From contig NZ_JABKDD010000024.1 of NCBI RefSeq assembly GCF_013623905.1, forward strand, positions 1-32,793: a stretch of 32,793 bases of DNA, written 5' to 3'. The notes beneath the pieces are model-generated. The model was not told where the DNA came from. It ran no database searches and saw only the letters and a list, made by a program, of their open reading frames with translations. Source of the DNA: Brevibacterium sediminis. GTDB taxonomy: Bacteria > Actinomycetota > Actinomycetes > Actinomycetales > Brevibacteriaceae. The position numbers and the translations under genes are program-made. How positions within the stretch are numbered: the stretch's first letter is position 1; every line of letters begins with the position of its first letter. Of the stretch, positions 1-8,116 are shown in pieces.

Positions 1-1
1 C

Positions 2-40
2 GGCGGTCTTGCCCCGATGGAGTATCGGACCAAGACCGCC
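2..40 (-). terminator. Hairpin downstream of the symporter gene
   Basis: A perfect 10-bp inverted repeat pairs 2-11 with 31-40, and a second 5-bp stem (14-18 with 24-28) continues it towards the loop. It lies about 100 bp past the stop codon of the minus-strand symporter gene, so it may end that operon. Whether a T-run follows cannot be seen because the window starts here. Confidence 0.4.
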
Positions 41-140
41 ACAGCCGGACAGCCGGCAACTGCTTCATGCTGACCTCACAGCAGTCCAACTATTGGGGAC
101 CACTCCAGCGCGAGGTTGCTGAGCCGCCGTCAGGTAGCAA

Positions 141-1697
141 TTAGCGGGTGATGCGTTCCTTCCAGGCGGCCATGACCTCGGGCGAGGTCGGCTTCGACGC
201 GAAGGACCCGACGAGGTAGCCGACCAGCGAGGCGATGAGGCCCAGGTAGATGGCCTCGTTGGCGTAGATGCCCGCCACGATCATGACGACCACGGTGGTC
301 ACGGCGCCGAGGATCATGCCGGCCATGACGCCGACGATCGTTCCGCGCTTGAACACGAGACCGCCGAGGATCGGGATGAACAGACCGGCCACCAGCAGGT
401 TGTAGGCCACGGTGAGCGCCTCGACGACGCTGGGCATGATCATCGCGAGCACCAGCGTGACGACGCCGAGCACGATGAGGTAGATGCGCGAGTCGCGGAT
501 CTCATCTCCGGTCTCGCGCACCAGCGATCGCACGAGCGTCGACTTCGCACCCGAGCCGGATTCCGAGCCGGAAATGCCGGACGCACTCGCCGAGGCGTCC
601 GATCCATCCGTCGCCGCATCCTTCGCACCGGCTCCCGCACCGACGCCGTCGCCGCGTTCAGGAACGATGTCCTTGCGGGCGAGGATCGGTTCGACGATGT
701 CCTGACGGCAGACGGTCGAGGCGGCCATGAGCGAGCCCGAGGCCGTCGACATCATCGCGGCCAGGGCCGCAGCGAGCACGATTCCGGCGAGCACCGGAGA
801 CATCGAGGCATCGACGACGGCGACGAACACATCGTCCTGAACTTCGATGCCGGGCACGATCTTCGTCGCGGCCATGCCGATGAGCGCACCGGCGACAGCG
901 TAGAGCAGGCAGTAGACGCCGGCGGAGAAGCCGCCCCACCTGGCCACACCCGGGCTGCGGGCGGTGAACACGCGCTGCCAGATGTCCTGGCCGATGAGCA
1001 GTCCGAGGGTGTAGATGAGGATGTAGCCGAGGATTGCCTCCCAGCCGATGCCCACCGGTGAGGTGTGCGATTCGGGCAGCGAGGAGAACAGCTCGGAGAT
1101 GCCTCCGGACTTCGAAAGCACGATGGGCAGCATGATGAGGAAGATGCCGATCGTCTGGATGAAGAACTGCACGAAGTCCGTCAGCGTGATCGACCACATG
1201 CCGCCGAGCATCGAATAGAGGATGACGATGCCGCCGCCGATGAGCACCGACCACACCTTGTTGAGATCGAACAGGGCATGGAAGACCGTGGCGTAGGCGA
1301 CCGTCGACGTCGTCGAGATCATCAGACCGTAGGCGGTCATGATCGCTCCGGAGACGAAACGGGAGCCCTTGCCGTAGCGGAGTTCGAGCATCTGCGAGAC
1401 CGTGTAGATCTCGAGCTTCTGAATCTTCGGAGCAAAGAACAGCGAGAGCGCGATGATGCCCAAGCCGATCGCGAAGACGAGCCACATTCCCGACAGCCCA
1501 GCCGTGTAGCCGAGGCCGACTCCGCCGATCGTCGACGCGCCGCCGAGGACGACGGCCGACATCGTGCCGGTGTACAGCAGTCCGCCGAGGCGGCGCCCTG
1601 CGACCAGGAAGTCCTCCTGGTTATGGGCCTTGAAGCGGCCCCAGACTCCGAATCCCACCATGGCGGCGAGATAGATGATGACTACCAAAGAGTCCAC
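141..1697 (-). CDS. Sodium:solute symporter (SSS family)
   Basis: This is a polytopic inner-membrane protein of 518 residues with about 12-13 hydrophobic segments, the normal size for the sodium:solute symporter (PutP/PanF-like) family. The motif MMSTASGSLMAAST near residues 315-328 matches the conserved sodium-site helix of that family. The start is GTG at 1697, preceded by an AAGGG ribosome binding site. Residues about 348-386, in a loop between membrane segments, form a Gly/Ala/Ser-rich stretch that looks like a late insertion. The gene follows the decarboxylase gene by 24 nt and is probably the last gene of a three-gene operon. Context suggests import of the substrate handled by the two upstream enzymes, such as arginine, agmatine or 4-guanidinobutyrate. 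The family call is firm; the substrate is inference. Confidence 0.9.
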   Translation of the reverse strand: MDSLVVIIYLAAMVGFGVWGRFKAHNQEDFLVAGRRLGGLLYTGTMSAVVLGGASTIGGVGLGYTAGLSGMWLVFAIGLGIIALSLFFAPKIQKLEIYTVSQMLELRYGKGSRFVSGAIMTAYGLMISTTSTVAYATVFHALFDLNKVWSVLIGGGIVILYSMLGGMWSITLTDFVQFFIQTIGIFLIMLPIVLSKSGGISELFSSLPESHTSPVGIGWEAILGYILIYTLGLLIGQDIWQRVFTARSPGVARWGGFSAGVYCLLYAVAGALIGMAATKIVPGIEVQDDVFVAVVDASMSPVLAGIVLAAALAAMMSTASGSLMAASTVCRQDIVEPILARKDIVPERGDGVGAGAGAKDAATDGSDASASASGISGSESGSGAKSTLVRSLVRETGDEIRDSRIYLIVLGVVTLVLAMIMPSVVEALTVAYNLLVAGLFIPILGGLVFKRGTIVGVMAGMILGAVTTVVVMIVAGIYANEAIYLGLIASLVGYLVGSFASKPTSPEVMAAWKERITR

Positions 1698-1721
1698 AGC
1701 GACCCTTTCTGTTGGATCGGC

Positions 1722-3440
1722 TCAGTGACCGACGGTGATGTGAATGGCGGTGGGAACGGTGCGATCGAGCGCCTCGGCGATGGCTTGCGGCAGAGCGGAA
1801 TCGATGTCCGCTTCGGCGATCGTCACCCCGGCCCCGCCCATGGATTCGCCGAGTTTCGCGAAGTCCGGACGGGCGAGTCTGACAGCGAAGGGTTCGATGT
1901 CGCGGTCGACCATCTGACCTTCGATCTCCGCATATCCGCCGTTGTCGACGATGACGAAGGGGATGCCCAGTCCCAGCTCGGCAGCGGTCATGAGCTCCTG
2001 GATGGAGAACATGGCCGCACCATCGCCGAGGATGCACACGACCGGTCGTGCAGGATCGGCGACCTTCGCTCCGAGGGCGGCGGGAATGCCGTAGCCCAAA
2101 GTGGCGAATCCCGGCATGTAGAGCAGCTGGTCGGGTGTGCTCGCCGTCAGCGCGTGCACCGTGCCGTCGTAGGTGACCTGTGAGGAGTCACCGGAGATGA
2201 CGACGGTCGATCCCGCACCTTCTTCGACGAGCCGGGTGACTCGGGCGCCGATCGCCTCGAAGTCGAAATCGGTGGCCCAGGTCTCTCGGATCCGGGCGAC
2301 CCGATCGGCCCCGGATTCCTTCGCCGAGGCGGCCGATCCGTGTCGTTCGGACGATTCCGTTCCGTCATCGTTCGTCGAGGCGGCGCTGGCCGAGGCGGCG
2401 CTGTCATTTCCGATTCCGAGTGCGCTCATGAGCGCGGTGAGGAATTCGCCAGTGTCCGCGCAGGCGAGGATGTCCCCGGGCAGGTTCTTGTTCAGCTGGT
2501 CGGGGTCGATATCGCAGCGGATGACGGTCTGTCCGGCAGACTCATCACGCACACCGATGTTCGTCTGCGCACCGATGACCCCGCCCCACAGGTCGGAGTC
2601 GGCCAATTCGGAGCCGAGCACGATGAGCACATCGGCCGCCGCGGATTCGGCCTGCACGCTGGGGAAGCGCACATTCGAACCCAACGACAGCGGATGCGTC
2701 TCGGACACGATGCCCTTGCCGTTGGCCGTCGTCGCCAGGGGAGCGTCGAGGCCCTCGATGAGACGAGCCACCTCGGCGTGGGCGCCCCTGGCACCGCCGC
2801 CGGCGATGATCAGCGGACGCTTCGCCGCACGGATCGCCTCGGCGGCACGGGACACCACATGATCATCGAGTCCGGGACGGCGACCTGCGAACGGGACCGG
2901 AACGCTGCCGTTCCACGCGCCCTCGAGCACGTCGAGGGGAACCTCGATATGCACGGGTCCGGGACGGGCCGAGTCGAACATGGCGAACGCCTCGGCGACG
3001 GCCTGGGCTGCACCTTCGGCAGTGCGGGTGCGCTGGGAGGACACGAGGAGGTGGCCCACCGCACCGGAGGAGTCCTTCGTCTCGTGCAGCATGCCGACGT
3101 CGGCGCGCTCGAACCCGGTGGGCACACCGGGGGAGAGGATGAGCATCGGTCGGGACTCGGCATAGGCGGTCGCGGCGGCGGTGATGACGTTCGTCAGCCC
3201 CGGCCCCGAGGTCGTGATGACGACCCCGGGCTTGCCCGAGACGAGGAAGTACCCGTCGGCACCGTAGCCTGCTCCCTGCTCGTGGCGGGGAGTCACGGCC
3301 CGGATCCCGAATTCGGGCAGATGCCGGTAGAACTCGAGGTTGTGGGTGCCGGGGATGCCGAAGATGGTGTCGACTCCATGGGCGGCCAGAGTCGCGACGA
3401 CCGCGCGACCGCCGTTGCGGACGTTCTGTTCGGTGCTCAT
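1722..3440 (-). CDS. aruI: Thiamine-pyrophosphate-dependent decarboxylase, AruI (2-ketoarginine decarboxylase)-like
   Basis: The 572-residue protein has the three-domain layout of acetolactate-synthase-type TPP enzymes. The catalytic glutamate is E54 in RHEQGAGYGADGY, and the TPP/Mg site is GDG at 472-474 followed by N500. Stretches such as GVDTIFGIPGTHNLEFYR, LHETKD (118-123), ELADSDLW (278-285) and ATLGYGIPAALGAK closely resemble what I remember of Pseudomonas AruI, which decarboxylates 5-guanidino-2-oxopentanoate to 4-guanidinobutyraldehyde in the arginine transaminase pathway. The ureohydrolase next door would fit the last step. Residues about 344-378 are a Ser/Ala-rich insertion. The ATG directly abuts the TGA of the upstream gene, with GGAG about 9 nt before it, so translation is likely coupled. 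Other benzoylformate-decarboxylase-like or acetolactate-synthase-like activities remain possible. Confidence 0.72.
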   Translation of the reverse strand: MSTEQNVRNGGRAVVATLAAHGVDTIFGIPGTHNLEFYRHLPEFGIRAVTPRHEQGAGYGADGYFLVSGKPGVVITTSGPGLTNVITAAATAYAESRPMLILSPGVPTGFERADVGMLHETKDSSGAVGHLLVSSQRTRTAEGAAQAVAEAFAMFDSARPGPVHIEVPLDVLEGAWNGSVPVPFAGRRPGLDDHVVSRAAEAIRAAKRPLIIAGGGARGAHAEVARLIEGLDAPLATTANGKGIVSETHPLSLGSNVRFPSVQAESAAADVLIVLGSELADSDLWGGVIGAQTNIGVRDESAGQTVIRCDIDPDQLNKNLPGDILACADTGEFLTALMSALGIGNDSAASASAASTNDDGTESSERHGSAASAKESGADRVARIRETWATDFDFEAIGARVTRLVEEGAGSTVVISGDSSQVTYDGTVHALTASTPDQLLYMPGFATLGYGIPAALGAKVADPARPVVCILGDGAAMFSIQELMTAAELGLGIPFVIVDNGGYAEIEGQMVDRDIEPFAVRLARPDFAKLGESMGGAGVTIAEADIDSALPQAIAEALDRTVPTAIHITVGH

Positions 3441-4451
3441 TCAGACTCCGAGAGCATCGCCGGCGGGCCCGGAGGGAGCGGTGACTCCGTTGTTCTCCGC
3501 CGCCCAGAGGGACAGGACCTCGTAGCCGACATGAGCGGCGGCGAGTCCGGTGACTTCGGCATGGTCGTAGGCGGGGGCGACTTCGACGATCTCGGCGCCG
3601 ACGACATTGAGTCCCTGGAGCCCGCGGATCGAGTTGAGCAGCTCACGGCTGGTCATTCCACCTGCCTCGGGGGTGCCGGTGCCGGGTGCGGCCGCCGGAT
3701 CGAGGACGTCGATGTCGACGGACAGGTAGACCGGAGCGTCGCCGAGGCGACCCCGCATCCGGGCGACAATATCCTGGACGGAGGAGAACTGGTATTCGTC
3801 GCTGCGGATGATCTGGAAGCCGAGCACCTCATCATCCTCGAGATCCTTCTCCCCATAGAGGGGACCGCGGATGCCGATGTGCATCGAAGCGGTCATGTCG
3901 ATGAGGCCCTCTTCGCTGGCGCGGCGGAAGGGAGTTCCGTGGGTGTAGGGCGCACCGAAGTAGGTGTCCCAGGTGTCCAGGTGCGCATCGAAGTGGAGCA
4001 CGGCGATCTTGCCGTGCGTCTTGTGCAGCGAGCGCAGGTTCGGCAGGGCCAGGGTGTGATCCCCGCCGAGGGTGAGCAGCTTGGCCCCGTCGGCGCGCAT
4101 GGCGTCGGCGTTGGCCTCGACGGTGGTGATGGCCTCTTCGATGTCAAAGGGATTGACGCCGAGGTCACCGCAGTCGGCGACCTGCTGCCAGGTGAACGGG
4201 TGGACGTTCGTGGCCTGGTTGTAGGGGCGCAGCAGCTTCGAGGACTGGCGGATGTGAGCAGGTCCGAAGCGGGCACCGGGACGGTAGCTGACGCCGGCGT
4301 CGAAGGGAATGCCGATGACCTTGACGTCGATCTTCTCGCCGGGACGCTCGGCTTCGACTTCGTCGATGCGCGGCAGCAGTCCGAACGTCGGGGGTCCTGC
4401 GTAGCGGGGTGTCTTGCTGTAGTCGGCGGGGCCGAGCGGCTGAGACGTCAC
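3441..4451 (-). CDS. speB: Agmatinase / guanidinobutyrase family ureohydrolase
   Basis: The protein has 336 residues and the dimanganese site of the arginase/agmatinase family: GGDH with H132, DAHLD with D155, H157 and D159, and SVDIDVLDP with D246 and D248, followed by GTGTPEAGG. It hydrolyses a guanidino group and releases urea. Agmatinase and 4-guanidinobutyrase (GbuA) share these residues and cannot be separated by motif. The neighbouring AruI-like decarboxylase favours 4-guanidinobutyrate, giving GABA and urea. The start is GTG at 4451 with AAGGAG 8 nt upstream. It is the first gene of the operon and faces a divergent PucR-type regulator. No polyamine biosynthesis gene is visible, which argues mildly against the agmatine route. 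Confidence 0.85.
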   Translation of the reverse strand: MTSQPLGPADYSKTPRYAGPPTFGLLPRIDEVEAERPGEKIDVKVIGIPFDAGVSYRPGARFGPAHIRQSSKLLRPYNQATNVHPFTWQQVADCGDLGVNPFDIEEAITTVEANADAMRADGAKLLTLGGDHTLALPNLRSLHKTHGKIAVLHFDAHLDTWDTYFGAPYTHGTPFRRASEEGLIDMTASMHIGIRGPLYGEKDLEDDEVLGFQIIRSDEYQFSSVQDIVARMRGRLGDAPVYLSVDIDVLDPAAAPGTGTPEAGGMTSRELLNSIRGLQGLNVVGAEIVEVAPAYDHAEVTGLAAAHVGYEVLSLWAAENNGVTAPSGPAGDALGV

Positions 4452-4511
4452 TGGCTTGCTCCTTCGTCGTAGCGGCTGACCCGACCCGAACGGGCCGGAG
4501 GTGATGCCCTC

Positions 4512-4589
4512 AGCCTAGGACGTGGGTCACACAACACCGATATCCAAAGGGGAGCATTTGGAACCAGTGCTGTCCAGAATGGATAGAAT
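4512..4589. promoter_or_regulatory. Divergent promoter region with a TCCAAA-N8-TTTGGA dyad
   Basis: Between the ureohydrolase and regulator genes lies an inverted repeat, TCCAAA at 4543-4548 and TTTGGA at 4557-4562. A second, shorter dyad TCCA-N3-TGGA sits at 4573-4583. A TAGGCT hexamer on the minus strand (4512-4517) could be the -10 of the catabolic operon, and TAGAAT at 4584-4589 lies 7 nt before the regulator ATG. The dyad lies between the two candidate -10 elements, as expected for an operator of the PucR-type protein. Promoter assignment is by eye. Confidence 0.45.
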
Positions 4590-4596
4590 CGGGTGC

Positions 4597-6018
4597 ATGG
4601 TCACCTTGGAACAGATCTGGTCACGCGCAGAACTCGCGCTCGAAGTCATCGTCGACTCGCCCACCGCAGCGGAGCAGAACGTCACGATCGTGCACTCCTC
4701 GGAGCTGCCGGAGGTCGACGAATGGCTTGCCGGCGGTGAGGTGCTGTTGACGATCGGGGTCGGTCAGGACCTCGGCGGGGACACGGTTGGGGACTATGTG
4801 TGCCGCCTCAAAGCTGTCGGCGTGCACGCGCTCGGCATCGGACTGGGCTCCGACCTGCCGTGGCAGCAGGTTCCGCCGAAGCTCGTCGCCGCCGCGCAGG
4901 AGGCCGGGCTGGCGCTGTTCGGCGTGCCCGAGCCGGTTCCGTTCGTCGCCGTCGTCGATGCCTTCACCCGGATGCGTGAGGCCGAGACCAACCGAGAGCT
5001 GACCCGGGCGAGCAGCGCCGCCCGCCGTTTCGCAACCGCATTGGCCGGGGAGGGGCCCGCGGCGCTTGTGGCCGATCTGGCAGAGACGCTGAAGGCTCCG
5101 GTCCGGTTCGTCTCGCCGACCGGCAGGGCGTTGAGCGGTGACGACGCCGAGGAAGACGTGCGTTCGGCACTCATCGAGGAGTCATTGAAGCCGACGACGG
5201 GGCCTCGCCTGATCCGCACCGGTTCGCGGATCGTCGAGGCCGTTCCGATCGGAGGTGATCATCCGCTCGGGTGGATCCTCACCCCCGCCGAGGCGGCCGG
5301 ATCTCCGAAGACGCGTGCCCTGCTGCTGTCGACCGCCTCGGCGCTGTTGGCGATGTCGTTGGCGGATCTGCCCGTTCCCTCCGGTCGCGCGCTGCTCTTC
5401 GACTCCGATCTCAGTGACGACGAAGCACGTGGGGAGTGGACTCGGGTGACGGGGTTGGCACCGGTGGCGACGGTGGGGATGCGCATCTTCGGCGGTGTCC
5501 GTGGGGACTCCGCCGAACGCCTCATCGCCGATATCGTCGGTCGGAGCCTGCTCACTCGCACCGGTTCGCTGCTCGGGGTGGTCGGAGCACAGGAACGCGG
5601 ACTCGATGAGCTGGTGACGAGGGCCGCCGAGGTCACCGGCCTGGACGTGCTTGCGGAGAAGAGGCTGCCGTTGGGTCAGCTCCATCACACGTGGATGCTG
5701 TGGCGAACCCAGCACGAGTCCGAGGCCTCCGAGGTAAGGGCGCTGCTGTCGGCGGTCGATGAGGAGGCTGCCGACCGATTCGTCGATCGGGTTCTCGGCG
5801 AACTCTTTCGGGCCCGCGGCGGTCAGGAGCTGTTGGAGACTCTCCGGGCCTTCATCGCCGCGTCCGGGGCACGCGAGCGCATCGCCGCCGAGTTGGGAGT
5901 GCACCGGCACACGGTGCGGGCGCGGTTGGCGAAGATCGAGAAGCTGCTCGGCCGGGACCTCTCCCGTGCCGAAACGCTGCAGGCCGTGTCGTTGGCACTC
6001 GAACTCGCTGAACTCTAG
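4597..6018 (+). CDS. PucR family transcriptional regulator
   Basis: The 473-residue protein has the PucR/CdaR architecture. An N-terminal purine-catabolism-type domain covers about residues 1-130 (begins MVTLEQIWSRAELALEV), a CdaR-like middle region follows, and the C-terminal helix-turn-helix contains ARERIAAELGVHRHTVRARL. PucR-type proteins usually sense a nitrogen-rich metabolite and control an adjacent catabolic operon. The gene is divergent from the ureohydrolase/decarboxylase/symporter operon, so it is the likely regulator. An in-frame GTG at 4522 would add 25 residues, but the domain begins at ATG 4597. TAGAAT 7 nt upstream of this ATG suggests a leaderless transcript. The inducer is unknown. 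Confidence 0.88.
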   Translation: MVTLEQIWSRAELALEVIVDSPTAAEQNVTIVHSSELPEVDEWLAGGEVLLTIGVGQDLGGDTVGDYVCRLKAVGVHALGIGLGSDLPWQQVPPKLVAAAQEAGLALFGVPEPVPFVAVVDAFTRMREAETNRELTRASSAARRFATALAGEGPAALVADLAETLKAPVRFVSPTGRALSGDDAEEDVRSALIEESLKPTTGPRLIRTGSRIVEAVPIGGDHPLGWILTPAEAAGSPKTRALLLSTASALLAMSLADLPVPSGRALLFDSDLSDDEARGEWTRVTGLAPVATVGMRIFGGVRGDSAERLIADIVGRSLLTRTGSLLGVVGAQERGLDELVTRAAEVTGLDVLAEKRLPLGQLHHTWMLWRTQHESEASEVRALLSAVDEEAADRFVDRVLGELFRARGGQELLETLRAFIAASGARERIAAELGVHRHTVRARLAKIEKLLGRDLSRAETLQAVSLALELAEL

Positions 6019-6072
6019 GCACACCTCTCACCGACCGCTCGGCACGGTGTTCCGCGCGGCGGTGCTCTCCGC

Positions 6073-7260
6073 TCAGTCCTCGAAGTGTTCGATGCGGAAG
6101 CGTTCGGCGACCTCAAGCACCCGGGCGAGGGCTTCGTCTTCGCCGATGCTGATGCGCACACCGGCACCGAGGTTGCGCACCGCCACGGCCTGTTCGACGC
6201 AGGCATCTTCGAAGGCACCAGACTTTTCACCCAACGGCAGCCAGACATAGTTCGCCTGTGCTTCGGGCACCTCCCAGCCCTGTTCGCGCAGTGCAGCTGC
6301 GAAGGCATCGCGGGTCTGTGCGATCTCGCCGGCCCGCTCGAGCACTTCGTCCCAATGATTGAGGGATTCGAGGGCGGCGGCCTGGCTGAGATCGGTGACG
6401 CCGAAGGGGATGACGGCCTTGAGCAGTCCTTCGATGACCGGCGGGTGGGCGACGGCGTAGCCGACACGCAGCCCGGCGAGTCCGTGTGCCTTGGAGAAGG
6501 TGCGGAGCAGAACGAGATTCGGATAGTCGCGGACAAGACCGAGTCCATCGGCTCGCCCGGGTTCGGTGGCGAACTCCCAGTACGCTTCGTCAAGGGCGAC
6601 GAGAACGTGGTCAGGCACCTTATCGAGGAAGGCGCGGACCTCGTCGTCGCGCAGCACCGGGCCGGTCGGGTTGTTCGGCGAGCACAGGATGATGAGGCGG
6701 GTGTCTTCGGTGATCGCCGCCGCCATCGCGTCGAGGTCGTGGCGACCCTCGGCTGTCAGCGGCACTTCGCGGCGGGTGGACCCGACGAGCCCGGTGGTCT
6801 GCGGATACATCTCGAACGACGGCCACGGATAGATCGCCTCGGTGGTGGCATCCGAGGTGATCTGGGTCAGCGCGACGAGCAGTTCGCTGGCACCGGTGGT
6901 GACGACGAGCTGATCCAGCCCGACACCGAGGCGGTCGGCCAGTCCCTGACGCAGCGCCAGCGCCGCGTCGTCGGGGTAGAGCGCGGGGTTCGTCGCGTGA
7001 GCGACCATGGTTTCGAGCACTGCCGGCAGGGGAGGCAGGAAGTTCTCGTTCGAGGAGAGCTTGAACGACTCGAGACCCTCGACCTGGCGGGGAGGCTTGC
7101 CCGGAACATAGGGCGGGAAGGTCTCCAGAGCGGCCCGCAGCCGCGGTGACGGTGCCGAGGGAGCGGACGCCGAAGCGGTGGAGCCGGATGCGCTCGAGGA
7201 CGAAGTCCCGGGCGCGGAGGTGGACGCAGAATCTGAAGCAGCGGGGTCGGAGGCGTTCAT
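6073..7260 (-). CDS. HisC-like pyridoxal-phosphate aminotransferase (histidinol-phosphate or aromatic type)
   Basis: The 395-residue protein is a fold-type I class II aminotransferase. Key motifs are NENF at 71-74, YPDDAALALR, TTGASELL, CSPNNPTGPV with N196, ALDEAYWEF with D224 and Y227, and the PLP lysine K258 in FSKAHGLAGLRVGY. Actinobacteria often carry this type as a second HisC or as an aromatic amino acid aminotransferase; no other his gene is nearby. The first 40 residues are almost entirely Ser/Ala/Pro/Thr/Gly and are probably disordered. ATG 7260 has no good ribosome binding site, so the true start could lie further downstream. It ends 54 bp from the convergent PucR gene. A role as the missing 2-ketoarginine-forming transaminase is conceivable but not supported by sequence. 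Confidence 0.82.
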   Translation of the reverse strand: MNASDPAASDSASTSAPGTSSSSASGSTASASAPSAPSPRLRAALETFPPYVPGKPPRQVEGLESFKLSSNENFLPPLPAVLETMVAHATNPALYPDDAALALRQGLADRLGVGLDQLVVTTGASELLVALTQITSDATTEAIYPWPSFEMYPQTTGLVGSTRREVPLTAEGRHDLDAMAAAITEDTRLIILCSPNNPTGPVLRDDEVRAFLDKVPDHVLVALDEAYWEFATEPGRADGLGLVRDYPNLVLLRTFSKAHGLAGLRVGYAVAHPPVIEGLLKAVIPFGVTDLSQAAALESLNHWDEVLERAGEIAQTRDAFAAALREQGWEVPEAQANYVWLPLGEKSGAFEDACVEQAVAVRNLGAGVRISIGEDEALARVLEVAERFRIEHFED

Positions 7261-7330
7261 GGACTCATGATGTCACAGCGGGTCAGCGCTGCCACCACGC
7301 CCCGGAGGGGTCAGACTTCGTCGACGAGGA

Positions 7331-8116
7331 TCACCAGGGTTTCTCCGGGGTCGACCGGCCTCCCTCGCCGCCGGGGCCCTGCTGTTGCTGCTGTCGTTCG
7401 GAGTCCTCGCGGCGCTTCTCAAGCTCGTCCCGCTTCTTCTCTCGTTCGGACTTGCCTGAGGAATCGTCCGGCTTCTCCTCATCTTCCCCGGGATCCTGGC
7501 TTTCATCTCCGGAGGATTTCTCGTCCCCGGAGTCCTTCTCCTGCGAGTCCTCGTCCTCGGACTCGCTGTCGTCGGTTCCCTCCTCCTTGGCTTGCCCGCC
7601 CTGCTTCTTGTCCTCGACGCGTTCCTTCGCCTGGCTGCTCTTCTGCTTCTCTTCGCTCTTCTTCGGCTGGCATTCCTCGGGCGCGTCTTCGAGGGTCTTC
7701 AGTGACCGGTCGTAGAGTTCCTGCGACTGGTCGGGGTCCTGGGAGGCGATCTGATCTGCCTGCTTCTCATAGACAAAGGACAGGTTGATCCGCACAGCAC
7801 ATTCGGCCGAGGTCGGAGCGATCTCCAAGGCGGCTTCGAGATCGGTCTGGGCAGCGTCGTAGTCGCCGACGGCCGCCTCGGCGGTGCCGCGGTTGAAGTA
7901 GCCGATATGGCGTTGGAACGGGCTGACCCGTAGGAACGCCGTCGCCGCCTTCTTGGCACCAGGGAAGTCATTCGAGGTGTATCTGACCTGCGAGGCGGTT
8001 CCGAAGTATGTGGCCATGGCGATATAGCCGAACACCAGGGCGAATATCGTGCCGAGGATGAGGTTGATCTTCGTGATCCGACGCAGCCGTGACCACAGAT
8101 TCTTCAGGCGGTTCAT
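7331..8116 (-). CDS. Membrane-anchored TPR protein of the MoxR/VWA operon (BatC-like position)
   Basis: The protein has 261 residues. One transmembrane segment lies at about 16-38, a short TPR-like helical region with YFNRGTAEAAVGDYDAAQTD follows at about 70-145, and a long highly charged Glu/Lys/Asp/Ser tail with a run of five Gln near the end completes it. The start ATG 8116 overlaps the TGA of the upstream VWA gene as ATGA; longer in-frame extensions upstream run through the VWA gene and are not credible. TPR proteins are common partners in Bat aerotolerance-type operons, where they probably recruit other proteins. The tail resembles a flexible, possibly regulatory linker. The specific function is unknown. 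Confidence 0.78.
   Translation of the reverse strand: MNRLKNLWSRLRRITKINLILGTIFALVFGYIAMATYFGTASQVRYTSNDFPGAKKAATAFLRVSPFQRHIGYFNRGTAEAAVGDYDAAQTDLEAALEIAPTSAECAVRINLSFVYEKQADQIASQDPDQSQELYDRSLKTLEDAPEECQPKKSEEKQKSSQAKERVEDKKQGGQAKEEGTDDSESEDEDSQEKDSGDEKSSGDESQDPGEDEEKPDDSSGKSEREKKRDELEKRREDSERQQQQQGPGGEGGRSTPEKPW

Noticed and set aside
2340..4472. A 710-codon plus-strand open frame across the ureohydrolase and decarboxylase genes
   Set aside because: Both opposite-strand genes have intact active sites; the plus frame has no recognisable domain and shadow-type composition.
6073..7260. The HisC-like aminotransferase as the arginine:pyruvate transaminase of the neighbouring cluster
   Set aside because: Its motifs fit the HisC/aromatic group and it is convergent to the regulator, not in the operon.
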